Positions 1 through 9,744 of a stretch of DNA of 46,531 nucleotides are shown in pieces. Position numbers and translations under genes: made by a program. Below the pieces are notes generated by a model. That model was not told the origin of the DNA and searched no databases. It saw nothing but the letters and a program-made list of their open reading frames with translations. The stretch spans positions 1-46,531 of IMG/VR virus record IMGVR_UViG_3300033064_001379; one strand, given 5' to 3'. The stretch is from a virus. How positions within the stretch are numbered: position 1 is the stretch's first letter; every line of letters begins with the position of its first letter.

Positions 1-3000
1 ATAAAGACCTCCGAGAAGATCATCTATGCCCTGTTGGATAGTTGGTTTTACAGGCTCTCCGTCGCCGCTTGTTCCACCAGTCGGAGCCAATACAGTAGGC
101 TCAGGTCGTCCACCGCCTTCACCTCCTCCGGGCTCGCCCGTTTCAGCTTCCGGTCCTCCCACAGGAGATTCATCGCCGCCCGCACCCTCTGGCTCGTCTG
201 AAACAAGTCTCCCGCCCACGTTTCCGGAAACTCCCGATCCAGATTCAGGTGTTCCTCCTCGTGGTCTACGAACTGGTATAGGAGCGGCCTCGCTTCCTCC
301 GGATCCTCCATTATCAGGTCGTGTATCCGAAGTAACAGATGCTCCTTGTGGTCCCGAGGTTTCAGGCTCTTGGTTCCCTGCGGAACCTTCACCCCCAGAA
401 GTTCCGGTGGATACCCCTCCGGGTACAGCATCAGATCCGGGGCGGACTGATTGGTTGATTCGTTCGCCATTGAGTAACCCTCTCAACTCTTCAAATGAAT
501 CCACAAGCGGCGGAGCTTCAAATCCCGGATAGGCCAAGGTGGACCGCCCGCGACCGTCAATCACGATGACATCAACCGGGAACGCCGCGCCTTGGCGTTG
601 CCACATCGAACCATCGGTAACAAAATGATCAACTACATTGTAGTTGTCGTAGAGATATTTGTAAAAACCAGCGTGTTTGAAGCCACCGTATGAATTGCCT
701 GTACCGTCTCGGCCTCGCTTGGTTCCTATAAGGATAACAGCCTTGCCATCCTTTTTCAAGGATTCCAGAGATTTCAGGGCAATGGCGTGGTCGATCTCCT
801 CGGTCTTCTTAATTCCCGGGACGCCCTCAAACGTGGCGTTTCCCCCAGTTTCAGTTGTGACCTTCCCAAACGGCGGGTTCATTACGACAACATCTGTATC
901 TTCTTTGCCGAAAATGACGTTTGCGGCATTGAAATTGGAAGTGTCAAATCCGAGACGTTTCAAGCTGTCCAGACGCAGAGGATCAATCTCGTTGGCGGAA
1001 ACATCGTTTCTGTCCGGATCCGCCTCAATCAAAAGCGCGCCATGTCCAGCCGTGGGCTCAAGGATACTCTTCCCGGGCTCAATCTCAGCCAAACGCGAGG
1101 CGATGTACGCTAATGGGAGGGGAGTGCTAAATTGCTGCCTTGTGATCCGACGCGAAGACCGTGCTTCGAGACGCGGCATTTGCTCTTCATACAGCTTCCG
1201 GAGACGTTCAAACGTGGCATCTTCGCCGCCGCTCTGACGCTTGGCAATCTTGCGAGCGGCCATAACCGCGCCGAATTCAATAGCCTCGTTGGCAATCTCA
1301 GGATCGACTTCGCCGCCGACCAGATCGGAGATCTTCTTTCGGGCCTTGGTGATGGTGGAAAACGCAACACCGTCTGAAAAGTCCTTCTCAAAGGACTCGG
1401 CCAAACGATAAACATCCGGGCGCGCGGGGCTCCCGTATTCACCCGGGGCGTTCTCGGGGATCTCCTCAACACCCTTCGCAAGCTCGGGATAGTCCGCCAA
1501 CACCTCGTCGGGAACTGGCAATCCAGCTTCAATGGCATCCCGAACGAGAATCCGGTGGGGATATTCCCAGTTGAAAAGCCCGAAATGGTTATGATGCCCA
1601 CCGATAACCGTAAAGACATCCTTGCCCTTCTCGTCCTTGGTCATCTGGACAGGGCTATTTGTCATCGGATCAAAGCCAGCTTCGGCGTCGATAATGTGTT
1701 CGATCTCGTGACGCAGGGTGATGACGGTATCCTTCTCGCCGCGCCCTTGCCTCAATTCAAGGTCATATGAAACCTTGCCGTCATCAGCGACCTTGCGGCG
1801 GATCAGGCCGTTGGTTGTGGAAACGCCACCAGCCGTTGACCGGACGCCGTTCTTGACCGACTTGATCGTGACCTTTGGGAAACCATACTTTTTGGAATAA
1901 TGGTCAGCAATGCCTTGAAGGCTCTTCGTCCCTGCCTGATCGTAAATGCGCTGGACCGTGGAATCCCACATCAAAGCCCGGATCTTGTTTTTCGGGATCT
2001 GGTGGATCTCTTCCTTGGTCATCTGCCAAGGCTCTTTATCCCCGGCAACCTCAGGGGCGGGCTCGTCCCAGTTAAAGGCATTCCGGATATCGTCCTCAGA
2101 AAGTCCCTCCATTTCCGTTTTGAGATCTGATTCTCCGCCTTCGGGCGGCTCTGGCTGATCGCCGGCAACCGGGGCAACCGGCTCGCTCTCCACCTTTGGC
2201 TTTGTGGGGGGTGTCGAGGTAGGCTCGACGGGAGGCTCCGTGGGCTTCGGTTCCGGGGGTAGGGGCGTTTCCGGGGGTAGGGGCGTTTCCGGCTCTGGTT
2301 CCGGCTGCACCTCAGGCTCGGGTTCCGCACCCAGCATCGCGCCGGTTTCCGGATCAAAGAATTCCGGGCGGAAAGGCTTGGTCTGATCGCCGTCTTTCAG
2401 CCACGCCTTGAAATCATCCATGGAGATCTTCGTGATCATCCCAGCCCGCGCGGGGCCAGATCCATCGCTGAACGATCCGGCATAGGTTTGCTTGACCGTA
2501 TCCTCGTCTGGGAATCCGAGCATCACCTTATGCTCGTCAAACTTCTGGGATTCGGGATCAATCTGATCAATCACCCAGAGATCCGGGCTTCCGGGGTTTT
2601 CACCGAAATAGATATCAACCTGATCTCCATCGGCTCCCTCGGTGCGTTTGACATACCCATAGTGCGCGGGCATCTCGACGGACCATTTGGGCTCATATCC
2701 TTCCTTGCTCGCGCGGATTCCGCCCTTCGGCGTCTCAATGGAAATATCAAGGCCGCGCCACTGAACGTGACCCTTCTTATAATTCCCTGCCGCCTTTTGC
2801 GGATCCGTGGGCTCGGGCTCGGCTTCCCCTGCCGCCGCATCAATGGCCTCAGGTTCAGGATCGGGTGTAGTCGGAGCCTGAGGGGTTGCCGGCGCTGGCC
2901 CAGTGGGGGGAGGCGATCCCGGGCCTTCGCCACCCTCAGGCTCCTCGACCGGGGCCAAAGGCTCCGGTGTTTCTGTTGCTCCGGGGAGAACATCCGGATC

Positions 3001-4632
3001 AAGCGTTATTGGAGTCCCGGGGGGATATTGAGGTCCCGGTGGTGCGGGCGGGGGCTCATACAGAGCGCCCGGAGCGGGGGGAAGCGTGACAGGTGTTCCG
3101 CCCGGAGCGGCGGGCTCGGGAGTGAGGATGCCACCTTGCGGCGGGATCTCGACCGGGGGGATAACCTCAGGTGGGATCACTAGGCCCGTGTCAGGGTCGA
3201 TATTTGGAGGAGGTGTAGCCGCTCCCGGGGTTCCCACCCCACCCGGGGCCGTCGGAGGAACTTCGCCCTCTACGGGCTTCTGTGGGGCTGCAGCGGCATC
3301 TTCTGCTCCCGGCTCCTTCTGAATAGCTGGACCGGCCCCAGACATCGGACCAAGAATGCCGCCCGTCAGGAATCCGATTGCCATGTTATTGACAATCTCC
3401 ATCCACGTTTCATACGTGTTAAAGTCGATATCCGCCTTGTATGCCTGAGCCCACTTGGAGATGGCTTCCTGCATACCTTCGGTGATGCCTTCCGTCGTAG
3501 CGCCCTTCGCTATGCGCGCCGCTACGGTTTTGATCAAGCTCTTCTTGAGGGCGGCAACCGGAGCCTTTGTGAATGCTCCTATCAAAGAGCCAATACCAAC
3601 GATGTCGAGCGCGGCCATCGGAATAGCCGTCAAGGTGGCTGCATCGCCAATTTCTTTTTTCGTGACCTTACCGGATTTTAGCTCCTTTGCCAGCGTCTCC
3701 TTAAACCCCTCGTGGGCATCGCCAAGGTTCAGGATGTATGACGGTCCAGCCGCGCCAAACACCGCCCCATACGGGCTCTTGGTAATAGCCATACCGGCCA
3801 TGCCTGTTACCAGACTTGGCACGGTGGATGACAATCCTTGGCCCGCGCCATAGGCGGCGAAGTTTCCGAGGTCTTCAAAGAAGTTACCAATGGAATCCGT
3901 CCGGATATGCTCAAGGCCAGCAACCTTCGGAGCGTAATCCTTCATCTCCTCACGGCCATACGCCGCTATCTCGCTACCAAATACCGAGAGGTCTTCGATG
4001 CCGAGGGAATTGCCTATGGCTTCGAGGCTGCTGCCGAACATTAACGGATTTTGGGCAATCGAACCGCCGACGAAACCTTTATAAAGCTGGCCGTCTTCCT
4101 CTTCTTCTTCCGGGGCTTTCGCCGGGGCCTTATCAATATCGAATTGATCGAAGTAATTGCCGCCCGTGCTGGCGTCCGCAACCTGAATTTCACCAGACTG
4201 CACGGCCTGACCTTGGGCAACCGGAAGCAGGGACTTCAAATAGTTCTGTGTTTCGCGTGGAACACTGAGCGGATCTCGACCGTTGGCAATCCAATCATCA
4301 ACATTCCCCGGGCCCCAGTTATAGGCCATCAATGCCAATTCAGGATCACCGTCGAACTTGTTGGCCATGGCTCCGAGATAGTCTTTCAGGAAGCGGCGCG
4401 ATTCGACCGGATCTGTAGGATCAAGCAAGGGAGCAACCCCATAACCCGGATCCATCGCCGTCTGTGGCATGGCTTGGGCAAGCCCTACAGCACCAGCCGG
4501 GGAAACCGCGTTAGGATCCCCACGGCTTTCGATCTGGATAACCGAATCGGCAAGATCGTCGGACACCTCTGAGAGCTTCCCAGTAGTTCGGCTTTTCGCC
4601 AGCGCCGATTCAAGCTCGGTAAAGTAATTCAT
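1..4632 (-). CDS. Giant polyvalent virion/ejection protein (partial, C-terminus outside window)
   Basis: One minus-strand frame stays open from the ATG at 4632 to the window edge (at least 1,544 codons). Domains in order: a lytic transglycosylase (IESRGDPNAVSPAGAVGLAQ near residues 34-53, later MAYNWGPGN); a hydrophobic/amphipathic region; Pro/Glu/Gly linkers; an inorganic-pyrophosphatase-like domain (GADGDQVDIYFG near 666); a zinc metallopeptidase helix (HEIEH at about 975); and an adenine-methylase-like domain (LEPTAGHGALL near 1,191, NPPFGK at about 1,252); then another Gly/Glu-rich linker. This string of unrelated effector domains matches the 'polyvalent proteins' of phages, thought to be injected with DNA to open the cell wall and counter host defences. 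An AGGG ribosome site sits 8 nt before the start. It is the last visible gene of the virion operon. Function of the individual domains is inferred from motifs only. Confidence 0.85.
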   Translation of the reverse strand, partial: MNYFTELESALAKSRTTGKLSEVSDDLADSVIQIESRGDPNAVSPAGAVGLAQAMPQTAMDPGYGVAPLLDPTDPVESRRFLKDYLGAMANKFDGDPELALMAYNWGPGNVDDWIANGRDPLSVPRETQNYLKSLLPVAQGQAVQSGEIQVADASTGGNYFDQFDIDKAPAKAPEEEEEDGQLYKGFVGGSIAQNPLMFGSSLEAIGNSLGIEDLSVFGSEIAAYGREEMKDYAPKVAGLEHIRTDSIGNFFEDLGNFAAYGAGQGLSSTVPSLVTGMAGMAITKSPYGAVFGAAGPSYILNLGDAHEGFKETLAKELKSGKVTKKEIGDAATLTAIPMAALDIVGIGSLIGAFTKAPVAALKKSLIKTVAARIAKGATTEGITEGMQEAISKWAQAYKADIDFNTYETWMEIVNNMAIGFLTGGILGPMSGAGPAIQKEPGAEDAAAAPQKPVEGEVPPTAPGGVGTPGAATPPPNIDPDTGLVIPPEVIPPVEIPPQGGILTPEPAAPGGTPVTLPPAPGALYEPPPAPPGPQYPPGTPITLDPDVLPGATETPEPLAPVEEPEGGEGPGSPPPTGPAPATPQAPTTPDPEPEAIDAAAGEAEPEPTDPQKAAGNYKKGHVQWRGLDISIETPKGGIRASKEGYEPKWSVEMPAHYGYVKRTEGADGDQVDIYFGENPGSPDLWVIDQIDPESQKFDEHKVMLGFPDEDTVKQTYAGSFSDGSGPARAGMITKISMDDFKAWLKDGDQTKPFRPEFFDPETGAMLGAEPEPEVQPEPEPETPLPPETPLPPEPKPTEPPVEPTSTPPTKPKVESEPVAPVAGDQPEPPEGGESDLKTEMEGLSEDDIRNAFNWDEPAPEVAGDKEPWQMTKEEIHQIPKNKIRALMWDSTVQRIYDQAGTKSLQGIADHYSKKYGFPKVTIKSVKNGVRSTAGGVSTTNGLIRRKVADDGKVSYDLELRQGRGEKDTVITLRHEIEHIIDAEAGFDPMTNSPVQMTKDEKGKDVFTVIGGHHNHFGLFNWEYPHRILVRDAIEAGLPVPDEVLADYPELAKGVEEIPENAPGEYGSPARPDVYRLAESFEKDFSDGVAFSTITKARKKISDLVGGEVDPEIANEAIEFGAVMAARKIAKRQSGGEDATFERLRKLYEEQMPRLEARSSRRITRQQFSTPLPLAYIASRLAEIEPGKSILEPTAGHGALLIEADPDRNDVSANEIDPLRLDSLKRLGFDTSNFNAANVIFGKEDTDVVVMNPPFGKVTTETGGNATFEGVPGIKKTEEIDHAIALKSLESLKKDGKAVILIGTKRGRDGTGNSYGGFKHAGFYKYLYDNYNVVDHFVTDGSMWQRQGAAFPVDVIVIDGRGRSTLAYPGFEAPPLVDSFEELRGLLNGERINQSVRPGSDAVPGGVSTGTSGGEGSAGNQEPETSGPQGASVTSDTRPDNGGSGGSEAAPIPVRRPRGGTPESGSGVSGNVGGRLVSDEPEGAGGDESPVGGPEAETGEPGGGEGGGRPEPTVLAPTGGTSGDGEPVKPTIQQGIDDLLGGLY

Positions 4633-4638
4633 GCCACC

Positions 4639-6198
4639 CTACCTTTTGGTTCCCATTATAGCCTCGGCCATACCCTGTCCGTATTTCTTGTTGAAGTCGC
4701 CGGCCAAGCTCGGATTGCCGCGCAACGCTTTAATTGCCGCTGGCGGTGGGCCACTACCGCGCCTCGCGTTCTCATAGCCCGGAACTTCAAAATCAACGCG
4801 GAGCTTATGATCCATCTCCGCCTTGGTTTCAGGGTCCGCGCTGATATAAGCGATGGATTCGCGCAAGCCCTCTGAGGCTGCGGAGTAATACCGCATCTTC
4901 GCAACCTTCCCGGCCTCAGTCTTGATGTCGAGGCCAAGCTTCTTAATCGCGAGATCAGAGGCTTCGACCATGGCCTTCGTTTTGCGCTCAAGGGAAGCAA
5001 GATCCTTTGTCGCCGCAATGTCTTCACGTTTAACGGCGATGTCGTCTTGGTGATGACGCTCTTTCATCGCCGCCGCCGCCGTGGCCGAATCACGCTTTCG
5101 GATGCTGCCCATGGTTTTTCCACCGGCTTTTCCGATTGCGCCCATCAGGCCCGGACCTTGCTGCGCTCCCGCTGCGGGCTCACCAGCCGCCATGAGATTC
5201 AGGCCGAATTCCAAGAGGTTCTGGTAATGCTCGGGCTTGGACATGAACTCAGAGCCGAACATTCCGCCCTTATCAACTGCATCAGGGGCGGCGTTTGGGT
5301 CTGTCGTGGCTTGCGGGCCGACACCCGGAGGTGCGCCCCCCGACATATTAGGAATTCCCTTATTCATCGGAGCGCCGAAGAATGCCGGATCTGCCGGTGC
5401 TGGCGGTCCTGTCAATTGATCACCGATATCCCCGCTCGGAGGTGCTATCGGAGCCGTCCCGCCTTCCCAAGATGCCTCGAAAGGCATCGGCGCAACCGTC
5501 TGAGTTCCGCCGCCACCAGCGCCACCAGATCCCCCCCCGGGCATAGGCTGTCCGCCAGCCTTTATGGCTTCCCCAAATTTAGCCAACATCCGCCCTTGGT
5601 TTTGATCAATTGGTGCGGGCATTTGGTGCGGGCTAACTGGCGTCATCCCCGCCGTAGCAGGGCCTTCGCCGCCGCCGTCTACCGTCCCGGGCAGGGGCAT
5701 CGGAATCGGCATTGTCTCATTGCCGGGAGGCTGGAAACCCGGGGCGCTCATGTTTTCACCCGTTGGCATCCCGCCCCCGAGATTCATCGTTTCATTGCCC
5801 GGAGCTTTCGGCCTTACGATGTCTGCAAAATTTGCCATAGCTTCTGCAGAGGGACCTTGGCCTTGATCCATCGTTGCCGCCGCCCGCATACCGGAAGCGT
5901 CAACCGGGGTCTTTGGCGTAACCGCACCAACACCGGGGGCCTGTCCGATTTTCTTGATCTCGTCTGCCGCCGCCGCTTCCGGGGACGGCACACTTTTGAT
6001 CCTCATAAGGTATGCGGCAGTCACATCCCCTCTTTCTGCCAACTGCTGCAATTCCTCAATGGACTTATTTTGATATTTGGCAAACTGCTCCAAGGTAGGA
6101 GCGGCTGCAGGAGCGGCTGCGGGTTGTTGTCCACCACCGCGATTCATCCAAGCGTTAGCCGCGTAGCCCATGGGTGTGTTTAGTGAAGGACCGGCCAT
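4639..6198 (-). CDS. Probable virion-associated protein, Gly/Pro/Ala-rich
   Basis: This 519-aa protein has a low-complexity N-terminal half rich in Gly, Pro, Ala and Met, then a charged helical C-terminal part (residues about 320-519) likely to form coiled coils. I recognise no enzyme motif. A GGAG ribosome site precedes the ATG. It lies between the ejection-type protein at 6210-7088 and the giant transglycosylase/polyvalent protein, the place where podoviruses keep internal core or ejection proteins, so a role in the internal virion core is the best guess. The stop is 7 nt from the next start, so the two are translated from one message. Confidence 0.7.
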   Translation of the reverse strand: MAGPSLNTPMGYAANAWMNRGGGQQPAAAPAAAPTLEQFAKYQNKSIEELQQLAERGDVTAAYLMRIKSVPSPEAAAADEIKKIGQAPGVGAVTPKTPVDASGMRAAATMDQGQGPSAEAMANFADIVRPKAPGNETMNLGGGMPTGENMSAPGFQPPGNETMPIPMPLPGTVDGGGEGPATAGMTPVSPHQMPAPIDQNQGRMLAKFGEAIKAGGQPMPGGGSGGAGGGGTQTVAPMPFEASWEGGTAPIAPPSGDIGDQLTGPPAPADPAFFGAPMNKGIPNMSGGAPPGVGPQATTDPNAAPDAVDKGGMFGSEFMSKPEHYQNLLEFGLNLMAAGEPAAGAQQGPGLMGAIGKAGGKTMGSIRKRDSATAAAAMKERHHQDDIAVKREDIAATKDLASLERKTKAMVEASDLAIKKLGLDIKTEAGKVAKMRYYSAASEGLRESIAYISADPETKAEMDHKLRVDFEVPGYENARRGSGPPPAAIKALRGNPSLAGDFNKKYGQGMAEAIMGTKR

Positions 6199-6209
6199 AA
6201 TGAAACTCC

Positions 6210-7088
6210 TTAGAACGTGCCGCCCATGGCCCCATACCCGCCCATCAGAGCCCCGATACCGCCGAGATTCTGAGCGAAGGAATTAGGCATTGGAACGTAC
6301 TGTTGCCCGCTCGTGGTCTGAGTCTGAGCATACGGAACACCTTGCAGGATCGACGTAAGCCAATTCGTCTGTTCCTGCGGATAGTAAAATTGCTTCATAA
6401 AGTCATCGTAGGCCAGCGACAACTCCTGTTGCTCCGCCGCCTGTTTGGCAGATCCAACGTCCATCATCTTGCCGGCATCGCCGTAGCCAAGCTGCTGAAC
6501 CATCGGGGCCATACCGGCATAAGCCGCGCCGCCCTGCAGGGCTTGAGCCCGCTCGGTATTGCCTTGCTGCAATGCCTGTTGATACGCCTGTGACCGCATC
6601 TGGGCAGAGATGGTGGCGAGGTTGCGATCACGCGCCTCCTGAGCCTGTCCCTCAATCACCCCGCGCCGGTCTTCGTTCAGGTAAGAGCCTCGCGCCGACA
6701 TGTTCCCGGCCCGCTGGATCCGGTCCCGCTCGTACTGCCGGTTCAGATCCTCGGTGACATTGCCCATAACCTGATCGGTGTATGGATCCATATATTTTGC
6801 AATGTCGGCCTCTCCAACCGGAGCCGTCGCGCGATCAATGGAAGTCATCGCCTTGTTGAACGGCTGTTGCCATGATCCAGAAGCGTTCTTGATCATATCA
6901 AACGCTTGACTTGTCTCCGGAGAGAAGCCGGCAAGACGCGGCTGATCGCCATACAGCGGGAAATCACGCTTCGAGAGTTCCTTGCCGCCCTCGTAAAGCT
7001 CCTTACCGCCCTCTTTGACGTATTCAGGGATGTCGCTCGCAACCTTCTGAACGACGGTTCTGGATTCTGTCTGACCACCACCACACAT
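6210..7088 (-). CDS. Probable internal virion / ejection protein
   Basis: The 292-aa product starts MCGGGQ, is rich in Gln and Ala, and has a central helical section containing a PYTDQVMG..LNRQYERDR stretch followed by Gln/Ala-rich helices (about residues 100-200). Proteins of this composition, with a Gly-rich C-terminal tail, are frequent next to transglycosylase-containing ejection proteins in podoviruses. No catalytic motif is visible. A clear GGAGGG ribosome site lies 8 nt upstream of the ATG. Function is inferred from position and composition. Confidence 0.7.
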   Translation of the reverse strand: MCGGGQTESRTVVQKVASDIPEYVKEGGKELYEGGKELSKRDFPLYGDQPRLAGFSPETSQAFDMIKNASGSWQQPFNKAMTSIDRATAPVGEADIAKYMDPYTDQVMGNVTEDLNRQYERDRIQRAGNMSARGSYLNEDRRGVIEGQAQEARDRNLATISAQMRSQAYQQALQQGNTERAQALQGGAAYAGMAPMVQQLGYGDAGKMMDVGSAKQAAEQQELSLAYDDFMKQFYYPQEQTNWLTSILQGVPYAQTQTTSGQQYVPMPNSFAQNLGGIGALMGGYGAMGGTF

Positions 7089-7089
7089 T

Positions 7090-7521
7090 TTAATAACCCT
7101 CCACGAACATCTGGCCTATCGGAGCGCCGAATAAGCGCCTGAACAAGCCGTCTTTTCGTTCTGTCTCTTTCGGGGAGTGGACCCCGACCGCCAAAGGAAC
7201 ATCCAATTGAAGGGCTTTTTCTCTCAGCCCCTTTATGAGTTCTAAAACAACGGTCGATTTCCGATGTGCTGGGTGAACAAAAATCCAGTAGTCGCTCAAA
7301 TGAGCAAACTCAGAGTACCAGAATTCTTGCATCCCTGCACCAACACTTCCAACAAGCTTTCCATCGACCTCGAAAAGCAGCACCACGCCATCGGTGATGC
7401 ACGATTTGATTCGTCTCACCACCTTGATCGGTGACATGGGCGCAATCCCGTTTTCCCCATGCATGATCTTGAGGAGTTCGAAGATACGCTCGGTATCAGC
7501 TATGGTTGCTTTCCTGAGCAT
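7090..7521 (-). CDS. GNAT-family N-acetyltransferase
   Basis: This 143-aa protein has the GNAT layout: N-terminal LRKATIADTERIFELL, then a beta section (VLLFEVDGKLVGSVGAG), then WIFVHPAHRKSTVVLELI, the acetyl-CoA binding loop and helix, although the usual RGxG is replaced by RKST. The substrate is unknown. GNAT genes embedded between virion genes are common in podoviruses and may modify virion or host proteins. The ATG at 7521 overlaps the stop of the upstream gene (TGATG), so translation is coupled; the GTG one codon earlier is less likely. Confidence 0.8.
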   Translation of the reverse strand: MLRKATIADTERIFELLKIMHGENGIAPMSPIKVVRRIKSCITDGVVLLFEVDGKLVGSVGAGMQEFWYSEFAHLSDYWIFVHPAHRKSTVVLELIKGLREKALQLDVPLAVGVHSPKETERKDGLFRRLFGAPIGQMFVEGY

Positions 7522-8588
7522 CACAATCCCCAGTTTGCCCCAGATTCGTAATCTGCAGCGGCCTGAGCGCCGCTCTCAAATCCACCGCTCTCATAACCAC
7601 CTCCACCACCGCCCGGAGGAGGAGGCATTCCGCCGCCACCGCCACCGCCCGGGGGTGCTATGTTGGGAAGCGTCGGAGGGGCTGGTGAGAATTGCCCAAG
7701 GAATCCGGCTGGGGCCTGAGACATATTCCCGGGCTTACTCTGCGGCGGTCCAGACATGAAATTGGAAATCATATCAAGCATGTCTTTCGCGGTGAGGTTT
7801 GAGCCGGGATTAAAGTTGGGATCTTCTGCCCCACCATAAGGAGTCGCCGGTCTGGCCGCTATTTGAGGCACATTCTGCGGCCCAGCCTTCGCGATGTCCT
7901 CAATGGAGACTTCCATCTGGCGGGGCGTGATGCCAGAGAAGTTTGGATCTCCGACAAGACGGCCCTGATCATCCAAGGTCATTCCTTTGGTGTTTCCCCA
8001 AGCATCTACAGTCTGTTTTACTTCTCCCCTTGGGCCTGTTGATAAAGCCCGCCCAGCCCCAGTGTTTCCCACCCGATCAAAAACACCTGTGCCTTCTCCC
8101 GCCGTGTTCTTAACACCCCTGTTGGCATTATAAACATCAAGGCCAGTTCCAACCTCCCCCTGATACGGATCATCAACGAAAGGAACAAACGCCTTGGCGG
8201 CTTCCTTGCCGGCGATCTCCGGAAGGCCCAAAGACTTCCGCGCGTTGTCGGTCCAATCAATATTGTTGAGCTTGTCGTAGCCCGTCTTGGCGGTCGCTGC
8301 CCAGCCGAGAGGACCGGGAACCGCACTCGCAACCTTCTGCGCGCCGGTAATTTTTCTGAACTCGTCACCAAATCCCGTTCCGGGTGTTCCTGTCCCACCA
8401 CCACCGCCTTCGCCGCCGCCGCCTTCGTTGGGAGCCTGAGGAGCCGACGGGGGAATGATCACGGGAGCGGCGACACCCGGAACAGCCGGGGGCGCTCCAA
8501 AGATATCCTGCAGGGGATTCCCGAAGCCGTAATCCTGTTGGACGCCGCCCGCTTGATTGTAAGGCGAAGTATTAAACATGAGTGCCAT
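7521..8588 (-). CDS. Gly/Pro-rich probable virion protein
   Basis: A 355-aa product when started at the ATG at 8588, which has GAGGGCGG just upstream; a longer reading back to 8729 would overlap the tail-fibre gene and is rejected. Long Gly/Pro-rich tracts occur near residues 30-70 and again close to the C-terminus. No enzyme motif is visible. It sits between the tail fibre gene and a GNAT acetyltransferase in the virion operon, so a structural role is likely but unproven. Confidence 0.65.
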   Translation of the reverse strand: MALMFNTSPYNQAGGVQQDYGFGNPLQDIFGAPPAVPGVAAPVIIPPSAPQAPNEGGGGEGGGGGTGTPGTGFGDEFRKITGAQKVASAVPGPLGWAATAKTGYDKLNNIDWTDNARKSLGLPEIAGKEAAKAFVPFVDDPYQGEVGTGLDVYNANRGVKNTAGEGTGVFDRVGNTGAGRALSTGPRGEVKQTVDAWGNTKGMTLDDQGRLVGDPNFSGITPRQMEVSIEDIAKAGPQNVPQIAARPATPYGGAEDPNFNPGSNLTAKDMLDMISNFMSGPPQSKPGNMSQAPAGFLGQFSPAPPTLPNIAPPGGGGGGGMPPPPGGGGGGYESGGFESGAQAAADYESGANWGL

Positions 8589-8601
8589 TTTTCCGCCCTC
8601 T

Positions 8602-9744
8602 CTATTTCGTATATTCTGTGTAACTGCCGGGAGCGTCGATCTGGTAGTGGAAATCAACTCCCAATAGCGCCGCGTCTCCAACGTGTGTGTCGCCGCCGTC
8701 AGCGCCAAGCCGGGATAGTCTGCAAACAAGCATTGACGATAATTCTTTGCCGGTTCCGTCGATTGATGTCATTTCGTGAATCTGGTGCTTCCAAGCTGTG
8801 CCGTCGGCGGCATCTACCAAAGGAACCACCGTTGATGCTGGGAAAGTGGCTGAGATGTTGGCCCATTGATATTCGAGATCCCACATCACATTTCCGCCGT
8901 TTGTCGTAATCGGGCTCCAATGGATATGGGCTTCAAGGTCAGTCCCCTCCTTGTAGGAGTGGGGAAGCTGAACGGTGAAGTAGACATTTTCCTTTCTGGC
9001 ATCATCAAACCCCAAGACGACCAGATCGCCACCGTTGAACGTAATCCACCCCGGGGGGTTCGTCTGTCCAAGCTTTACTGCCGACATCGGAACCCGGATA
9101 TTATCCCAGAACGTGTCTTCGTAGAGGATATCACCCTGAAACAGCACATCGCCGGTCAGCGTTGATGTTCCATCAACAATGAGGTTCGTATCCGTGTCGA
9201 TATCACCGTCCGCGTGGATGGTCCCAGAGGCGTCGATATCGTTTACCGTCAGATCTCCGGTGACATCCAGATCACCGCCGATAGTCACATTCCCCGTGAA
9301 GGCTCCATAGATGTTGGTCGCGATATACTGGGTTCCGTTGTATTCGATCTCGACCTTCTGATAATCCTCAACGATGACGAAGTTTGCGCCGCCGTTCAGA
9401 TTCTTCGACGCGGATCCGTTGATGGTGATGTTGTTCGTGGACGCGGCCCCCGAGGAATCCTGAACGATAAACCGCTGCCCGAGGCGCGGGGTTTCCGGCA
9501 GGGTAAGCGTCACGGCCCCGGCAAAATTGACATCAACAACATCGTCCGTTTTCAGGATGGTGTAGGTGGCTGTAATAACCAACGTGACATGAAGGCTACG
9601 GCCCTGATCGGTGATCAGTTCGCTGTGGCTCTGCCACACGCCGTCGAGGCTCGCCATGAATTTCTCAAGGTAGCGCAGGATGTCGAGGCCCCACTGGCGG
9701 TCAAGACGCTCTCGCGGGCGCGGAACTGGGCCGGGATTTTTCAT
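8602..9744 (-). CDS. Tail fibre / receptor-binding protein
   Basis: The 380-aa protein begins with a short basic N-terminal segment that could dock to the tail. Residues about 55-140 form a beta domain, followed by repeated beta-helix-like steps (GNVTIGGDLDV, TGDLTVNDIDAS, GTIHADGDI), and a C-terminal beta-rich domain (from about residue 215) with a pattern resembling a carbohydrate-binding jelly roll. It overlaps the upstream tail gene by ATGA. The position next to the tail hub and the repeat architecture point to adsorption. The C-terminal domain probably sets host range; the ligand is unknown. Confidence 0.75.
   Translation of the reverse strand: MKNPGPVPRPRERLDRQWGLDILRYLEKFMASLDGVWQSHSELITDQGRSLHVTLVITATYTILKTDDVVDVNFAGAVTLTLPETPRLGQRFIVQDSSGAASTNNITINGSASKNLNGGANFVIVEDYQKVEIEYNGTQYIATNIYGAFTGNVTIGGDLDVTGDLTVNDIDASGTIHADGDIDTDTNLIVDGTSTLTGDVLFQGDILYEDTFWDNIRVPMSAVKLGQTNPPGWITFNGGDLVVLGFDDARKENVYFTVQLPHSYKEGTDLEAHIHWSPITTNGGNVMWDLEYQWANISATFPASTVVPLVDAADGTAWKHQIHEMTSIDGTGKELSSMLVCRLSRLGADGGDTHVGDAALLGVDFHYQIDAPGSYTEYTK

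Noticed and set aside
5047-6183. 378-codon plus-strand frame
   Set aside because: It is the shadow of the Gly/Pro/Ala-rich virion protein on the opposite strand; Arg/His/Cys-rich with no ribosome site.
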